Shown here: positions 26,710 to 36,882 of the stretch, piece by piece
Position numbering within the stretch: the first letter of the stretch is position 1
How the letters are laid out: the number at the start of each line of letters is the position of its first letter
Source: Hydra vulgaris
Lineage: Eukaryota; Cnidaria; Hydrozoa; Anthoathecata; Hydridae
Length of the DNA: 64,000 bases
Direction: 5' to 3'
Assembly: GCF_038396675.1 (NCBI RefSeq)
Contig: NC_088921.1
Location: 21,371,001-21,435,000, forward strand
The notes under the pieces: generated by a model
Seen by the model: only the letters and a program-made list of their open reading frames with translations
Told to the model about the DNA's origin: nothing
Database searches by the model: none
Translations under genes and position numbers: made by a program

Positions 26710-26901
26710 ATCGCTTCTCGGCCTAATGGCTAAGATCAAGTGTAGTATCTGTTCTTATCAGTTTAATAGAGTGAACGCCGGCACAGTCCGGCTCATATAT
26801 TAATCTGATTTTTGGCATTAGGTCATGGGATCATAGGTTTACCTTGCCCTGACCACGGGTTGCCTCGGCTTTGCACTACTGCTGAGCGCGGCCCAGATTG
26901 G
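26710..26901 (+). ncRNA. U2: U2 snRNA variant, block change at nt 59-66
   Basis: Copy 4. atctggta is replaced by agagtgaa just downstream of the retroelement target; length unchanged. The following spacer has a second change (aaaaccatg for aaaatgattag). Confidence 0.8.
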
Positions 26902-27074
26902 AAAAAAGAAAATATCTTCACTTTCAGAGTGTCTAACATCGCTAATGGTCTCAGCTGCTGCTGCTGATGATGCTGCTGATGATGACGACGACGAAAAACC
27001 ATGACGTTCTAATTCAAACCACAAGTACATTGTTGAAGACGGCGTCAGTCCGACTATGTCTGCAGTGTTCAGTT

Positions 27075-27266
27075 ATCGCTTCTCGGCCTAATGGCTAAGA
27101 TCAAGTGTAGTATCTGTTCTTATCAGTTTAATATCTGGTACGCCGGCACAGTCCGGCTCATATATTAATCTGATTTTTGGCATTAGGTCATGGGATCATA
27201 GGTTTACCTTGCCCTGACCACGGGTTGCCTCGGCTTTGCACTACTGCTGAGCGCGGCCCAGATTGG
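27075..27266 (+). ncRNA. U2: U2 snRNA gene, consensus
   Basis: Copy 5, full consensus. Confidence 0.95.
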
Positions 27267-27440
27267 AAAAAAGAAAATATCTTCACTTTCAGAGTGTCTA
27301 ACATCGCTAATGGTCTCAGCTGCTGCTGCTGATGATGCTGCTGATGATGACGACGACGAAAATGATTAGACGTTCTAATTCAAACCACAAGTACATTGTT
27401 GAAGACGGCGTCAGTCCGACTATGTCTGCAGTGTTCAGTT

Positions 27441-27638
27441 ATCGCTTCTCTGGCCTAATGGCTAAGATCAAGTGTAGTATCTGTTCTTATCAGTTTGAGA
27501 AATACTCCGGTATGCTGGCACAGTCCGGCTCATATATTAATCTGATTTTTGGCATTAGGTCATGGGATCATAGGTTTACCTTGCCCTGACCACGGGTTGC
27601 CTCGGCTTTGCACTACTGCTGAGCGCGGCCCAGATTGG
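27441..27638 (+). ncRNA. U2: U2 snRNA variant, inserted bases at nt 11 and nt 56-70
   Basis: Copy 6. An extra T in ctctggcc, and gagaaatactccggtatgctgg replacing part of stem-loop II; 198 nt in all. Probably impaired. Confidence 0.75.
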
Positions 27639-27812
27639 AAAAAAGAAAATATCTTCACTTTCAGTGTTTCTAACATCGCTAATGGTCTCAGCTGCTGCTG
27701 CTGATGATGCTGCTGATGATGACGACGACGAAAATGATTAGACGTTCTAATTCAAACCACAAGTACATTGTTGAAGACGGCGTCAGTCCGACTATGTCTG
27801 CAGTGTTCAGTT

Positions 27813-28003
27813 ATCGCTTCTCGGCCTAATGTCTAAGATCAACTGTAGTATAGTATCTTAACATTTTAATATCTGGTACGCCGGCACAGTCCGGCTCATA
27901 TATTAATCTGATTTTTGGCATTAGGTCTTGGGATCATAGGTTTTCCTTGCCCGACCACGGGTTGCCTCGGCTTTGCACTACTGCTGAGCGCGGCCCAGAT
28001 TGG
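27813..28003 (+). pseudogene. U2: U2 snRNA copy, target region rearranged
   Basis: Copy 7. Nt 22-52 read gtctaagatcaactgtagta then tagtatcttaac, with further changes at nt 115-142. GTAGTA is present but displaced from its usual context. Confidence 0.8.
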
Positions 28004-28177
28004 AAAAAAGAAAATATCTTCACTTTCAGAGTGTCTAACATCGCTAATGGTCTCAGCTGCTGCTGCTGATGATGCTGCTGATGATGACGACGACGAAAAT
28101 GATTAGACGTTCTAATTCAAACCACAAGTACATTGTTGAAGACGGCGTCAGTCCGACTATGTCTGCAGTGTTCAGTT

Positions 28178-28365
28178 ATCGCTTCTCGGCCTAATGGCTA
28201 AGATCAAGTGTATCGTTCTTATCAGTTTAATATCTGGTACGCCGGCACAGTCCGGCTCATATATTAATCTGATTTTTGGCATTAGGTCATGGGATCATAG
28301 GTTTACCTTGCCCTGACCACGGGTTGCCTCGGCTTTGCACTACTGCTGAGCGCGGCCCAGATTGG
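28178..28365 (+). pseudogene. U2: U2 snRNA copy lacking GTAGTA
   Basis: Copy 8. gtgtatcgttc replaces gtgtagtatctgttc, removing the branch-point recognition sequence; otherwise consensus. It cannot work as normal U2. Confidence 0.85.
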
Positions 28366-28539
28366 AAAAAAGAAAATATCTTCACTTTCAGAGTGTCTAA
28401 CATCGCTAATGGTCTCAGCTGCTGCTGCTGATGATGCTGCTGATGATGACGACGACGAAAATGATTAGACGTTCTAATTCAAACCACAAGTACATTGTTG
28501 AAGACGGCGTCAGTCCGACTATGTCTGCAGTGTTCAGTT

Positions 28540-28729
28540 ATCGCTTCTCGGCCTAATGGCTAAGATCAAGTGTAGTATTGTTCTTATCAGTTTAATATCT
28601 GGTATGCGGCACAGTCCGGCTCATATATTAATCTGATTTTTGGCATTAGGTCATGGGATCATAGGTTTACCTTGCCCTGACCACGGGTTGCCTCGGCTTT
28701 GCACTACTGCTGAGCGCGGCCCAGATTGG
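28540..28729 (+). ncRNA. U2: U2 snRNA variant, single-base deletions at nt 40 and near nt 67
   Basis: Copy 9. gtagtattgttc and ggtatgcggc; spacer just downstream also altered (gaacagatcgtcacc). Confidence 0.75.
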
Positions 28730-28903
28730 AAAAAAGAACAGATCGTCACCTTCAGAGTGTCTAACATCGCTAATGGTCTCAGCTGCTGCTGCTGATGATG
28801 CTGCTGATGATGACGACGACGAAAAGGATTAGACGTTCTAATTCAAACCACAAGTACATTGTTGAAGACGGCGTCAGTCCGACTATGTCTGCAATGTTCA
28901 GTT

Positions 28904-29095
28904 ATCGCTTCTCGGCCTAATGGCTAAGATCAAGTGTAGTATCTGTTCTTATCAGTTTAATATCTGGTACGCCGGCACAGTCCGGCTCATATATTAATCT
29001 GATTTTTGGCATTAGGTCATGGGATCATAGGTTTACCTTGCCCTGACCACGGGTTGCCTCGGCTTTGCACTACTGCTGAGCGCGGCCCAGATTGG
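28904..29095 (+). ncRNA. U2: U2 snRNA gene, consensus (one promoter change)
   Basis: Copy 10. Transcribed part is consensus; gcaatgttc for gcagtgttc at about -13, and gaaaaggattag in the spacer. Confidence 0.93.
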
Positions 29096-29269
29096 AAAAA
29101 AGAAAATATCTTCACTTTCAGAGTGTCTAACATCGCTAATGGTCTCAGCTGCTGCTGCTGATGATGCTGCTGATGATGACGACGACGAAAATGATTAGAC
29201 GTTCTAATTCAAACCACAAGTACATTGTTGAAGACGGCGTCAGTCCGACTATGTCTGCAGTGTTCAGTT

Positions 29270-29460
29270 ATCGCTTCTGGCCTAATGGCTAAGATCAAGT
29301 GTAGTATCTGTTCTTATCAGTTTAATATCTGGTACGCCGGCACAGTCCGGCTCATATATTAATCTGATTTTTGGCATTAGGTCATGGGATCATAGGTTTA
29401 CCTTGCCCTGACCACGGGTTGCCTCGGCTTTGCACTACTGCTGAGCGCGGCCCAGATTGG
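29270..29460 (+). ncRNA. U2: U2 snRNA variant, 1-nt deletion at nt 10
   Basis: Copy 11. cttctggcc for cttctcggcc; otherwise consensus. Spacer after it has gcgaacgggcctc for gctaatggtctc. Confidence 0.85.
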
Positions 29461-29635
29461 AAAAAAGAAAATATCTTCACTTTCAGAGTGTCTAACATCG
29501 CGAACGGGCCTCAGCTGCTGCTGCTGATGATGCTGCTGATGATGACGACGACGAAAATGATTAGACGTTCTAATTCAAACCACAAGTACATTGTTGAAGA
29601 CGGCGTCAGTCCGACTATGTCTGCAGTGTTCAGTT

Positions 29636-29827
29636 ATCGCTTCTCGGCCTAATGGCTAAGATCAAGTGTAGTATCTGTTCTTATCAGTTTAATATCTGGT
29701 ACGCCGGCACAGTCCGGCTCATATATTAATCTGATTTTTGGCATTAGGTCATGGGATCATAGGTTTACCTTGCCCTGACCACGGGTTGCCTCGGCTTTGC
29801 ACTACTGCTGAGCGCGGCCCAGATTGG
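29636..29827 (+). ncRNA. U2: U2 snRNA gene, consensus
   Basis: Copy 12, full consensus; one T missing in the spacer (cttcacttcag). Confidence 0.95.
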
Positions 29828-30000
29828 AAAAAAGAAAATATCTTCACTTCAGAGTGTCTAACATCGCTAATGGTCTCAGCTGCTGCTGCTGATGATGCTG
29901 CTGATGATGACGACGACGAAAATGATTAGACGTTCTAATTCAAACCACAAGTACATTGTTGAAGACGGCGTCAGTCCGACTATGTCTGCAGTGTTCAGTT

Positions 30001-30191
30001 ATCGCTTCTCGGACTAATGGCTAAGGATCAAGTGTAGTATCTGTCTATCAGTTGAACATCCTGTACGCCGGCACAGTCCGGCTCATATATTAATCTGATT
30101 TTTGGCATTAGGTCATGGGATCATAGGTTTACCTTGCCCTGACCACGGGTTGCCTCGGCTTTGCACTACTGCTGAGCGCGGCCCAGATTGG
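30001..30191 (+). pseudogene. U2: U2 snRNA copy, several changes in nt 10-65
   Basis: Copy 13. ggactaatgg, aaggatcaag, ctgtctatcagttgaacatcctg. GTAGTA itself is intact. Confidence 0.75.
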
Positions 30192-30366
30192 AAAAAAGAA
30201 AATATCTTCACTTTCAGAGTGTCTAACATCGCTAATGGTCTCAGCTGCTGCTGCTGATGATGCTGCTGATGATGACGACGACGAAAATGATTAGACGTTC
30301 TAATTCAAACCACAAGTACATTGTTGTAAGACGGCGTCAGTCCGACTATGTCTGCAGTGTTCAGTT

Positions 30367-30554
30367 ATCGCTTCGGCCTAATGGCTAAGATCAAGCGTAG
30401 ATCGTTCGTATCAGTTTAATATCTGGTACGCCGGCACAGTCCGGCTCATATATTAATCTGATTTTTGGCATTAGGTCATGGGATCATAGGTTTACCTTGC
30501 CCTGACCACGGGTTGCCTCGGCTTTGCACTACTGCTGAGCGCGGCCCAGATTGG
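30367..30554 (+). pseudogene. U2: U2 snRNA copy lacking GTAGTA
   Basis: Copy 14. cttcggcc at nt 8-14 and gcgtagatcgttcg in the target region; the following spacer start is also replaced (ggacttaagaatttttc). Confidence 0.82.
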
Positions 30555-30728
30555 ACTTAAGAATTTTTCTACACCTTCAGAGTGTCTAACATCGCTAATG
30601 GTCTCAGCTGCTGCTGCTGATGATGCTGCTGATGATGACGACGACGAAAATGATTAGACGTTCTAATTCAAACCACAAGTACATTGTTGAAGACGGCGTC
30701 AGTCCGACTATGTCTGCAGTGTTCAGTT

Positions 30729-30924
30729 ATCGCTTCTCGGCCTAATGGCTAAGATCAAGTGTAGTATCTGTTCTTATCAGTTTAATATCTGGTACGCCGG
30801 CACAGTCCGGCTCATATATTAATCTGATTTTTGGCATTAGGTCATGGGATCATAGGTTTACCTTGCCCTGACCACGGGTTGCCTCGGCTTTGCCAGCGCC
30901 ACTGCTGAGCGCGGCCCAGATTGG
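30729..30924 (+). ncRNA. U2: U2 snRNA variant, insertion in loop IV
   Basis: Copy 15. tttgccagcgccactgctg enlarges the stem-loop IV loop by 4 nt; rest consensus. The U2B''/A' binding loop would be altered. Confidence 0.8.
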
Positions 30925-31098
30925 AAAAAAGAAAATATCTTCACTTTCAGAGTGTCTAACATCGCTAATGGTCTCAGCTGCTGCTGCTGATGATGCTGCT
31001 GATGATGACGACGACGAAAATGATTAGACGTTCTAATTCAAACCACAAGTACATTGTTGAAGACGGCGTCAGTCCGACTATGTCTGCAGTGTTCAGTT

Positions 31099-31290
31099 AT
31101 CGCTTCTCGGCCTAATGGCTAAGATCAAGTGTAGTATCTGTTCTTATCAGTTTAATATCTGGTACGCCGGCACAGTCCGGCTCATATATTAATCTGATTT
31201 TTGGCATTAGGTCATGGGATCATAGGTTTACCTTGCCCTGACCACGGGTTGCCTCGGCTTTGCACTACTGCTGAGCGCGGCCCAGATTGG
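31099..31290 (+). ncRNA. U2: U2 snRNA gene, consensus
   Basis: Copy 16, full consensus; spacer after it is 3 nt short (cagaagcgtcatcgc). Confidence 0.95.
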
Positions 31291-31461
31291 AAAAAAGAAA
31301 ATATCTTCACTTTCAGAAGCGTCATCGCTAATGGTCTCAGCTGCTGCTGCTGATGATGCTGCTGATGATGACGACGACGAAAATGATTAGACGTTCTAAT
31401 TCAAACCACAAGTACATTGTTGAAGACGGCGTCAGTCCGACTATGTCTGCAGTGTTCAGTT

Positions 31462-31653
31462 ATCGCTTCTCGGCCTAATGGCTAAGATCAAGTGTAGTAT
31501 CTGTTCTTATCAGTTTAATATCTGGTACGCCGGCACAGTCCGGCTCATATATTAATCTGATTTTTGGCATTAGGTCATGGGATCAGAGGTTTACCTTGCC
31601 CTGACCACGGGTTGCCTCGGCTTTGCACTACTGCTGAGCGCGGCCCAGATTGG
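31462..31653 (+). ncRNA. U2: U2 snRNA gene, one substitution near nt 125
   Basis: Copy 17. gatcagagg for gatcatagg; otherwise consensus. Confidence 0.93.
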
Positions 31654-31827
31654 AAAAAAGAAAATATCTTCACTTTCAGAGTGTCTAACATCGCTAATGG
31701 TCTCAGCTGCTGCTGCTGATGATGCTGCTGATGATGACGACGACGAAAATGATTAGACGTTCTAATTCAAACCACAAGTACATTGTTGAAGACGGCGTCA
31801 GTCCGACTATGTCTGCAGTGTTCAGTT

Positions 31828-32019
31828 ATCGCTTCTCGGCCTAATGGCTAAGATCAAGTGTAGTATCTGTTCTTATCAGTTTAATATCTGGTACGCCGGC
31901 ACAGTCCGGCTCATATATTAATCTGATTTTTGGCATTAGGTCATGGGATCATAGGTTTACCTTGCCCTGACCACGGGTTGCCTCGGCTTTGCACTACTGC
32001 TGAGCGCGGCCCAGATTGG
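31828..32019 (+). ncRNA. U2: U2 snRNA gene, consensus
   Basis: Copy 18, full consensus. Confidence 0.96.
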
Positions 32020-32193
32020 AAAAAAGAAAATATCTTCACTTTCAGAGTGTCTAACATCGCTAATGGTCTCAGCTGCTGCTGCTGATGATGCTGCTGATGA
32101 TGACGACGACGAAAATGATTAGACGTTCTAATTCAAACCACAAGTACATTGTTGAAGACGGCGTCAGTCCGACTATGTCTGCAGTGTTCAGTT

Positions 32194-32388
32194 ATCGCTT
32201 CTCGGCCTAATGGCTAAGATCAAGTGTAGTAATCCTGTTCTTATCAGTTTAATATCTGGTACGCCGGCACAGTCCCGGCTCATATATTAATCTGATTTTT
32301 GGCATTAGGTCATGGAATTATAGGTTTACCTTGCCCTGACCACGGGTTGCCTCGGCTTTGCACTACTGCTGAGCGCGGCCCAGATTGG
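32194..32388 (+). ncRNA. U2: U2 snRNA variant, insertions at nt 39-41 and in stem-loop II
   Basis: Copy 19. gtagtaatcctgttc, cagtcccggc and catggaattata. Confidence 0.75.
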
Positions 32389-32562
32389 AAAAAAGAAAAT
32401 ATCTTCACTTTCAGAGTGTCTAACATCGCTAATGGTCTCAGCTGCTGCTGCTGATGATGCTGCTGATGATGACGACGACGAAAATGATTAGACGTTCTAA
32501 TTCAAACCACAAGTACATTGTTGAAGACGGCGTCAGTCTGATGATGTCTGCAGTGTTCAGTT

Positions 32563-32753
32563 ATCGCTTCTGGCCTAATGGCTAAGATCAAGTGTAGTAT
32601 CTGTTCTTATCAGTTTAATATCTGGTACGCCGGCACAGTCCGGATCATATATTTTTCCTATTTTTGGGAGTTGTTAATTGTTAAATTGCTTTACCTTGCC
32701 CTGACCACGGGTTGCCTCGGCTTTGCACTACTGCTGAGCGCGGCCCAGATTGG
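32563..32753 (+). pseudogene. U2: U2 snRNA copy with diverged central region
   Basis: Copy 20. 1-nt deletion at nt 10, and nt 84-130 replaced by T-rich sequence (atatttttcctatttttggg) so that only a chance Sm-like site remains; 3' third consensus. Its promoter has cagtctgatgatg. Confidence 0.8.
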
Positions 32754-32927
32754 AAAAAAGAAAATATCTTCACTTTCAGAGTGTCTAACATCGCTAATGG
32801 TCTCAGCTGCTGCTGCTGATGATGCTGCTGATGATGACGACGACGAAAATGATTAGACGTTCTAATTCAAACCACAAGTACATTGTTGAAGACGGCGTCA
32901 GTCCGACTATGTCTGCAGTGTTCAGTT

Positions 32928-33113
32928 ATCGCTTCTCTGGCCTAATGGCTAAGATCAAGTGTATCGTTATCAGTTTAATATCTGGTACGCCGGCACAGTC
33001 CGGCTCATATATTAATCTGATTTTTGGCATTAGGTCATGGGATCATAGGTTTACCTTGCCCTGACCACGGGTTGCCTCGGCTTTGCACTACTGCTGAGCG
33101 CGGCCCAGATTGG
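32928..33113 (+). pseudogene. U2: U2 snRNA copy lacking GTAGTA
   Basis: Copy 21. Extra T near nt 11 and a 7-nt net loss (gtgtatcgttatcag) that removes the branch-point recognition sequence. Confidence 0.85.
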
Positions 33114-33287
33114 AAAAAAGAAAATATCTTCACTTTCAGAGTGTCTAACATCGCTAATGGTCTCAGCTGCTGCTGCTGATGATGCTGCTGATGATGACGA
33201 CGACGAAAATGATTAGACGTTCTAATTCAAACCACAAGTACATTGTTGAAGACGGCGTCAGTCCGACTATGTCTGCAGTGTTCAGTT

Positions 33288-33477
33288 ATCGCTTCTCGGC
33301 CTAATGGCTAAGATCAAGTGTAGTATCTGTTCTTATCAGTTTAATATCTGGTACGCCGGCACAGTCCGGCTCATATATTAATCTGATTTTTGGCATTAGG
33401 TCATGGGATCATAGGTTTACCTTGCCCTGACCACGGGTTGCCTCGGCTTTGCACTACTGCTGAGCGCGGCCCAGATT
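33288..33477 (+). ncRNA. U2: U2 snRNA copy, deletion at the 3' end
   Basis: Copy 22. Consensus up to cagatt, then the final gg and the first part of the A-rich spacer are deleted (cagattaaatatc), which may affect 3' end formation. Confidence 0.8.
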
Positions 33478-33643
33478 AAATATCTTCACTTTCAGAGTGT
33501 CTAACATCGCTAATGGTCTCAGCTGCTGCTGCTGATGATGCTGCTGATGATGACGACGACGAAAATGATTAGACGTTCTAATTCAAACCACAAGTACATT
33601 GTTGAAGACGGCGTCAGTCCGACTATGTCTGCAGTGTTCAGTT

Positions 33644-33832
33644 ATCGCTTCTGGCCTAATGGCTAAGATCAAGTGTAGTATTGTTCTTATCAGTTTAATA
33701 TCTGGCACGCCGGCACAGTCCGGCTCATATATTAATCTGATTTTTGGCATTAGGTCATGGGATCATAGGTTTACCTTGCCCTGACCACGGGTTGCCTCGG
33801 CTTGCACTACTGCTGAGCGCGGCCCAGATTGG
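33644..33832 (+). ncRNA. U2: U2 snRNA variant with three single-base deletions
   Basis: Copy 23. cttctggcc, gtagtattgttc, and cggcttgcac, plus ctggcacgcc; spacer following also altered. Confidence 0.75.
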
Positions 33833-33999
33833 AAGAATATCTTCACTTTCAGAGTGTCTAACATCGCTGACGGGTCAGCTGCTGCTGCTGATGATGCTGC
33901 TGATGATGACGACGACGAAAATGATTAGACGTTCTAATTCAAACCACAAGTACATTGTTGAAGACGGCGTCAGTCCGACTATGTCTGCAGTGTTCAGTT

Positions 34000-34192
34000 A
34001 TCGCTTCTCGGCCTATGGGGTGAAGATCAAGTGTAGTATCTGTTCTTATCAGTTTAATATCTGGTACGCCGGCACAGTCCGGCTCATATATTAATCTGAT
34101 TTTTGGCATTAGGTCATGGGATCATAGGTTTACCTTGCCCTGACCACGGGTTGCCTCGGCTTTGCACTACTGCTGAGCGCGGCCCAGATTGG
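34000..34192 (+). ncRNA. U2: U2 snRNA variant, change at nt 14-21
   Basis: Copy 24. gcctatggggtgaag for gcctaatggctaag; remainder consensus including GTAGTA and Sm site. Confidence 0.8.
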
Positions 34193-34366
34193 AAAAAAGA
34201 AAATATCTTCACTTTCAGAGTGTCTAACATCGCTAATGGTCTCAGCTGCTGCTGCTGATGATGCTGCTGATGATGACGACGACGAAAATGATTAGACGTT
34301 CTAATTCAAACCACAAGTACATTGTTGAAGACGGCGTCAGTCCGACTATGTCTGCAGTGTTCAGTT

Positions 34367-34558
34367 ATCGCTTCTCGGCCTAATGGCTAAGATCAAGTGT
34401 AGTATCTGTTCTTATCAGTTTAATATCTGGTACGCCGGCACAGTCCGGCTCATATATTAATCTGATTTTTGGCATTAGGTCATGGGATCATAGGTTTACC
34501 TTGCCCTGACCACGGGTTGCCTCGGCTTTGCACTACTGCTGAGCGCGGCCCAGATTGG
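34367..34558 (+). ncRNA. U2: U2 snRNA gene, consensus, last copy of the array
   Basis: Copy 25, full consensus with promoter. The spacer behind it is normal up to the trinucleotide run, where the array ends. Confidence 0.96.
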
Positions 34559-34680
34559 AAAAAAGAAAATATCTTCACTTTCAGAGTGTCTAACATCGCT
34601 AATGGTCTCAGCTGCTGCTGCTGATGATGCTGCTGATGATGACTACTATGATGACTACTACTATATAATATGTAGCACTA
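34559..34680 (+). repeat. Right edge of the U2 array in a trinucleotide run
   Basis: Spacer sequence continues to gctgatgatgac (about 34643), then changes to tactatgatgactactac and unrelated AT-rich DNA. The break lies within the GAT/GAC triplets. Confidence 0.7.
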
Positions 34681-36350
34681 TTTTTATTCCTTTATGTTTA
34701 TGTTTTGAATCAACTCTGTGGCTTTTTTTTTTTAAATAAATTTTTTAATTTTTAATTAATTTTTTTAAATTTTAATTAAATTTTTTATTTTGAATATGAT
34801 TTATAATTTAATCTTTATATGTATTTTATTAGCACAATTTTTTTATTTTGAGGATATTTATATTAACTGTTTAATGTTTTTTATTATGTTTATATATGTT
34901 AATTAAATTGTGTTTATTATAGGTGATTGGCTTTAGGGTTTTTATTATATTTGTTCTAAATAGATGAAATTTTGGTGAAGGACTAATTAATAATATCTTG
35001 TAATATTATGTTAAGTAATTTAAATTTAATATGTAAAGTTTTTTTATACTTTTAAAAGTGTTTTTTATTTACTTTGTTATTTTCTTATGAATTTGTTACT
35101 TTTAAAATGTTTACTTATGTATTTCTGTTTTTTGTTTAATACACTCTTTTCTCTTTTAAGCAAAATGATCTTGTTTTATGTTCAACGAAGTTTATAAAAC
35201 TTGTAAAACGTCTTTCAACTATTTATGACTTTCTGAAGAGCATGGTTAGATTGCAGGCCTTGAAAATTTTGGTATCTGTATTAATTTTAATAAACATATA
35301 AATAATAGTTATGGAACAAAGATATAGATGATTAAAAGTGTTTCATATATATAATATTAACAATAGAAACAAAAGATGAGAAATCCACATGCAATACGAA
35401 ATGATTAATATTGTTTCAACTTATCATTGTCAAATCAATGTATCTGTTGCACAAGAGTTTTTTAAAGATAATTTAAAATGAAAAAAATGCACTTATTGAA
35501 TTATTTTAGCCCTGTGTATTTGGTTACGCAAACGTCTCTTTCAAATCTAATCTTGTTCGGAAGTTACGAACGAATGGTTGAATTCCGGACTACATGGATT
35601 TAAGACTAAGTGTTGTTTTCAAATACGTAAACGGTCGAGCGAAATTAGAGAAAAAATTCAAGATAAAGTTGGACGTGGAATTTTTATAGCTAAACTTACC
35701 ATCTTGATGGTCAATAGATTATGTTAATGATATTGCTTTATCAGAATATAAAATGCCTGTTATTTTTGAAAACGGGACGAGTACTGTTTTTTGATAATGA
35801 TTAAAGGTTATTCAACTATTGATAACAAAGAGTTAAAAATATGACTATACATCGAAAAAGTTATTTCAATAAAACACACAACATACGATTTCCATAAACC
35901 TTTTAAAGAAAAAAGAATATTGTTTCGAGTACAACGGTAGGTTTGTACTCAAAACAATATTCAAACATCACCAAATCGAAATAAATGGGAAAACAGTATT
36001 ATTAAATTTAACACGCAAAAAATTTAGTGCAAGCAATGAAAAACTTTTCATGTACCTAGGGAACGATGATCCGCTGTTAAACCTAAGAATAACGAAACCA
36101 AATAAAAAAGTCTTAAAAAAATCTGACAAAACGAAAAACATCGAATAAATCAATATTACACCGAAAATTGCCCTAATCCAGTTTACTACACCGACTCCTG
36201 TTGTTTATGATACTAATGATACCAGAGGTATATCTTTAATTCTAACATATTTAATCTAAATCTTTTGACAATTTAGATACAGAATGCTTATCTTTACCAA
36301 AGATATAGATGTTTACAAATCTTTACTTATCTTTACCAAAAGAAATTTAA
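34681..36350. other. AT-rich DNA, no gene recognised
   Basis: Mostly T-rich to about 35160. From about 35500 to 36150 short coding-like stretches appear on the plus strand (for example SASNEKLFMYLGNDDPLLNL near 36020), all broken by stops. They may be the start of the ORF1 relic of the LINE that follows, but this is weak. Confidence 0.5.
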
Positions 36351-36363
36351 AGTAAAATTCTTA

Positions 36364-36783
36364 TTGCTACGCAATAACGAATATCAGTCGGCTTTCGACG
36401 CTGCTCGACAACTAGAGAGTCAAAAGCATCCTGTTGGAAATCTAGTAATAGTCGAAGATCCTTTTGCCGAAAACAAAAGTGAAAAAAGCAGCAAACAAAG
36501 ACAAATAGGTGATAGTAAAAGAAGAAAGAAGATTACAATTCAGAGGTATGATATGGCGATGGTCTGAATTGATATGGCGATGGTCGGAAACGTAAGCAAT
36601 CGAAAAAGACTGCATCCTCAAATGCCAAAGACTGGCGAGCGAAGAAAAGAGAAAGTTAAAACCAAATTAGCAAGGTTAATTAAATACTTTTTTAAGCGGT
36701 ATGAGTATTTATTTTACTTTAATTATTTTACTAATCCTGACGATATACAGAGGCTTTTGATCAGAAGCTTTCACCTTATCTAG
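36364..36783 (+). pseudogene. Possible ORF1 C-terminal remnant of a Tx1/L1-clade LINE
   Basis: Two short overlapping frames encode charged, lysine-rich peptides (EDPFAENKSEKSSKQ, KRLHPQMPKTGERRKEK) followed by a stop and A-rich DNA, and then the endonuclease start of an ORF2 about 100 bp downstream. The position and basic composition suit the end of an ORF1; no domain can be recognised. Low confidence. Confidence 0.35.
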
Positions 36784-36882
36784 AGAGAAGAAGATTTTTT
36801 GTTAATGTAAGAAAACTAAGTACAAAATAACTAAACATTAGAAAATAAATAAAACATAAAAAAAAAAATAGAGCGTTTAAAG

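Larger units (their letters stand above)
4982..34643 (+). repeat. Tandem array of 366-bp U2 snRNA gene units, invaded on its left side
   Basis: Every unit has a 192-nt U2 gene and a 174-bp spacer. U2 starts are 366 bp apart where undisturbed (for example 8255 to 8621 and 22696 to 23062). All units lie on the plus strand. From 4982 to 25534, seven of twelve units are split by retroelements; from 25619 to 34558 there are 25 copies with none. The array ends at 34643 inside the CTG/GAT/GAC trinucleotide run of the spacer, and its left end lies beyond the window. Such arrays are concerted-evolution families in animals. The near-identity of spacers shows homogenisation by unequal exchange or gene conversion. 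Confidence 0.95.

Noticed and set aside
26839-34094. Open frames of 60-116 codons within the U2 array (both strands)
   Set aside because: They read through U2 genes and the CTG/GAT/GAC spacer in chance frames and repeat only because the unit repeats.
4982-34643. CRISPR or satellite array
   Set aside because: The 366-bp unit contains a full U2 gene with Sm site, GTAGTA and stem-loop IV; unit length and content rule out CRISPR and plain satellite.
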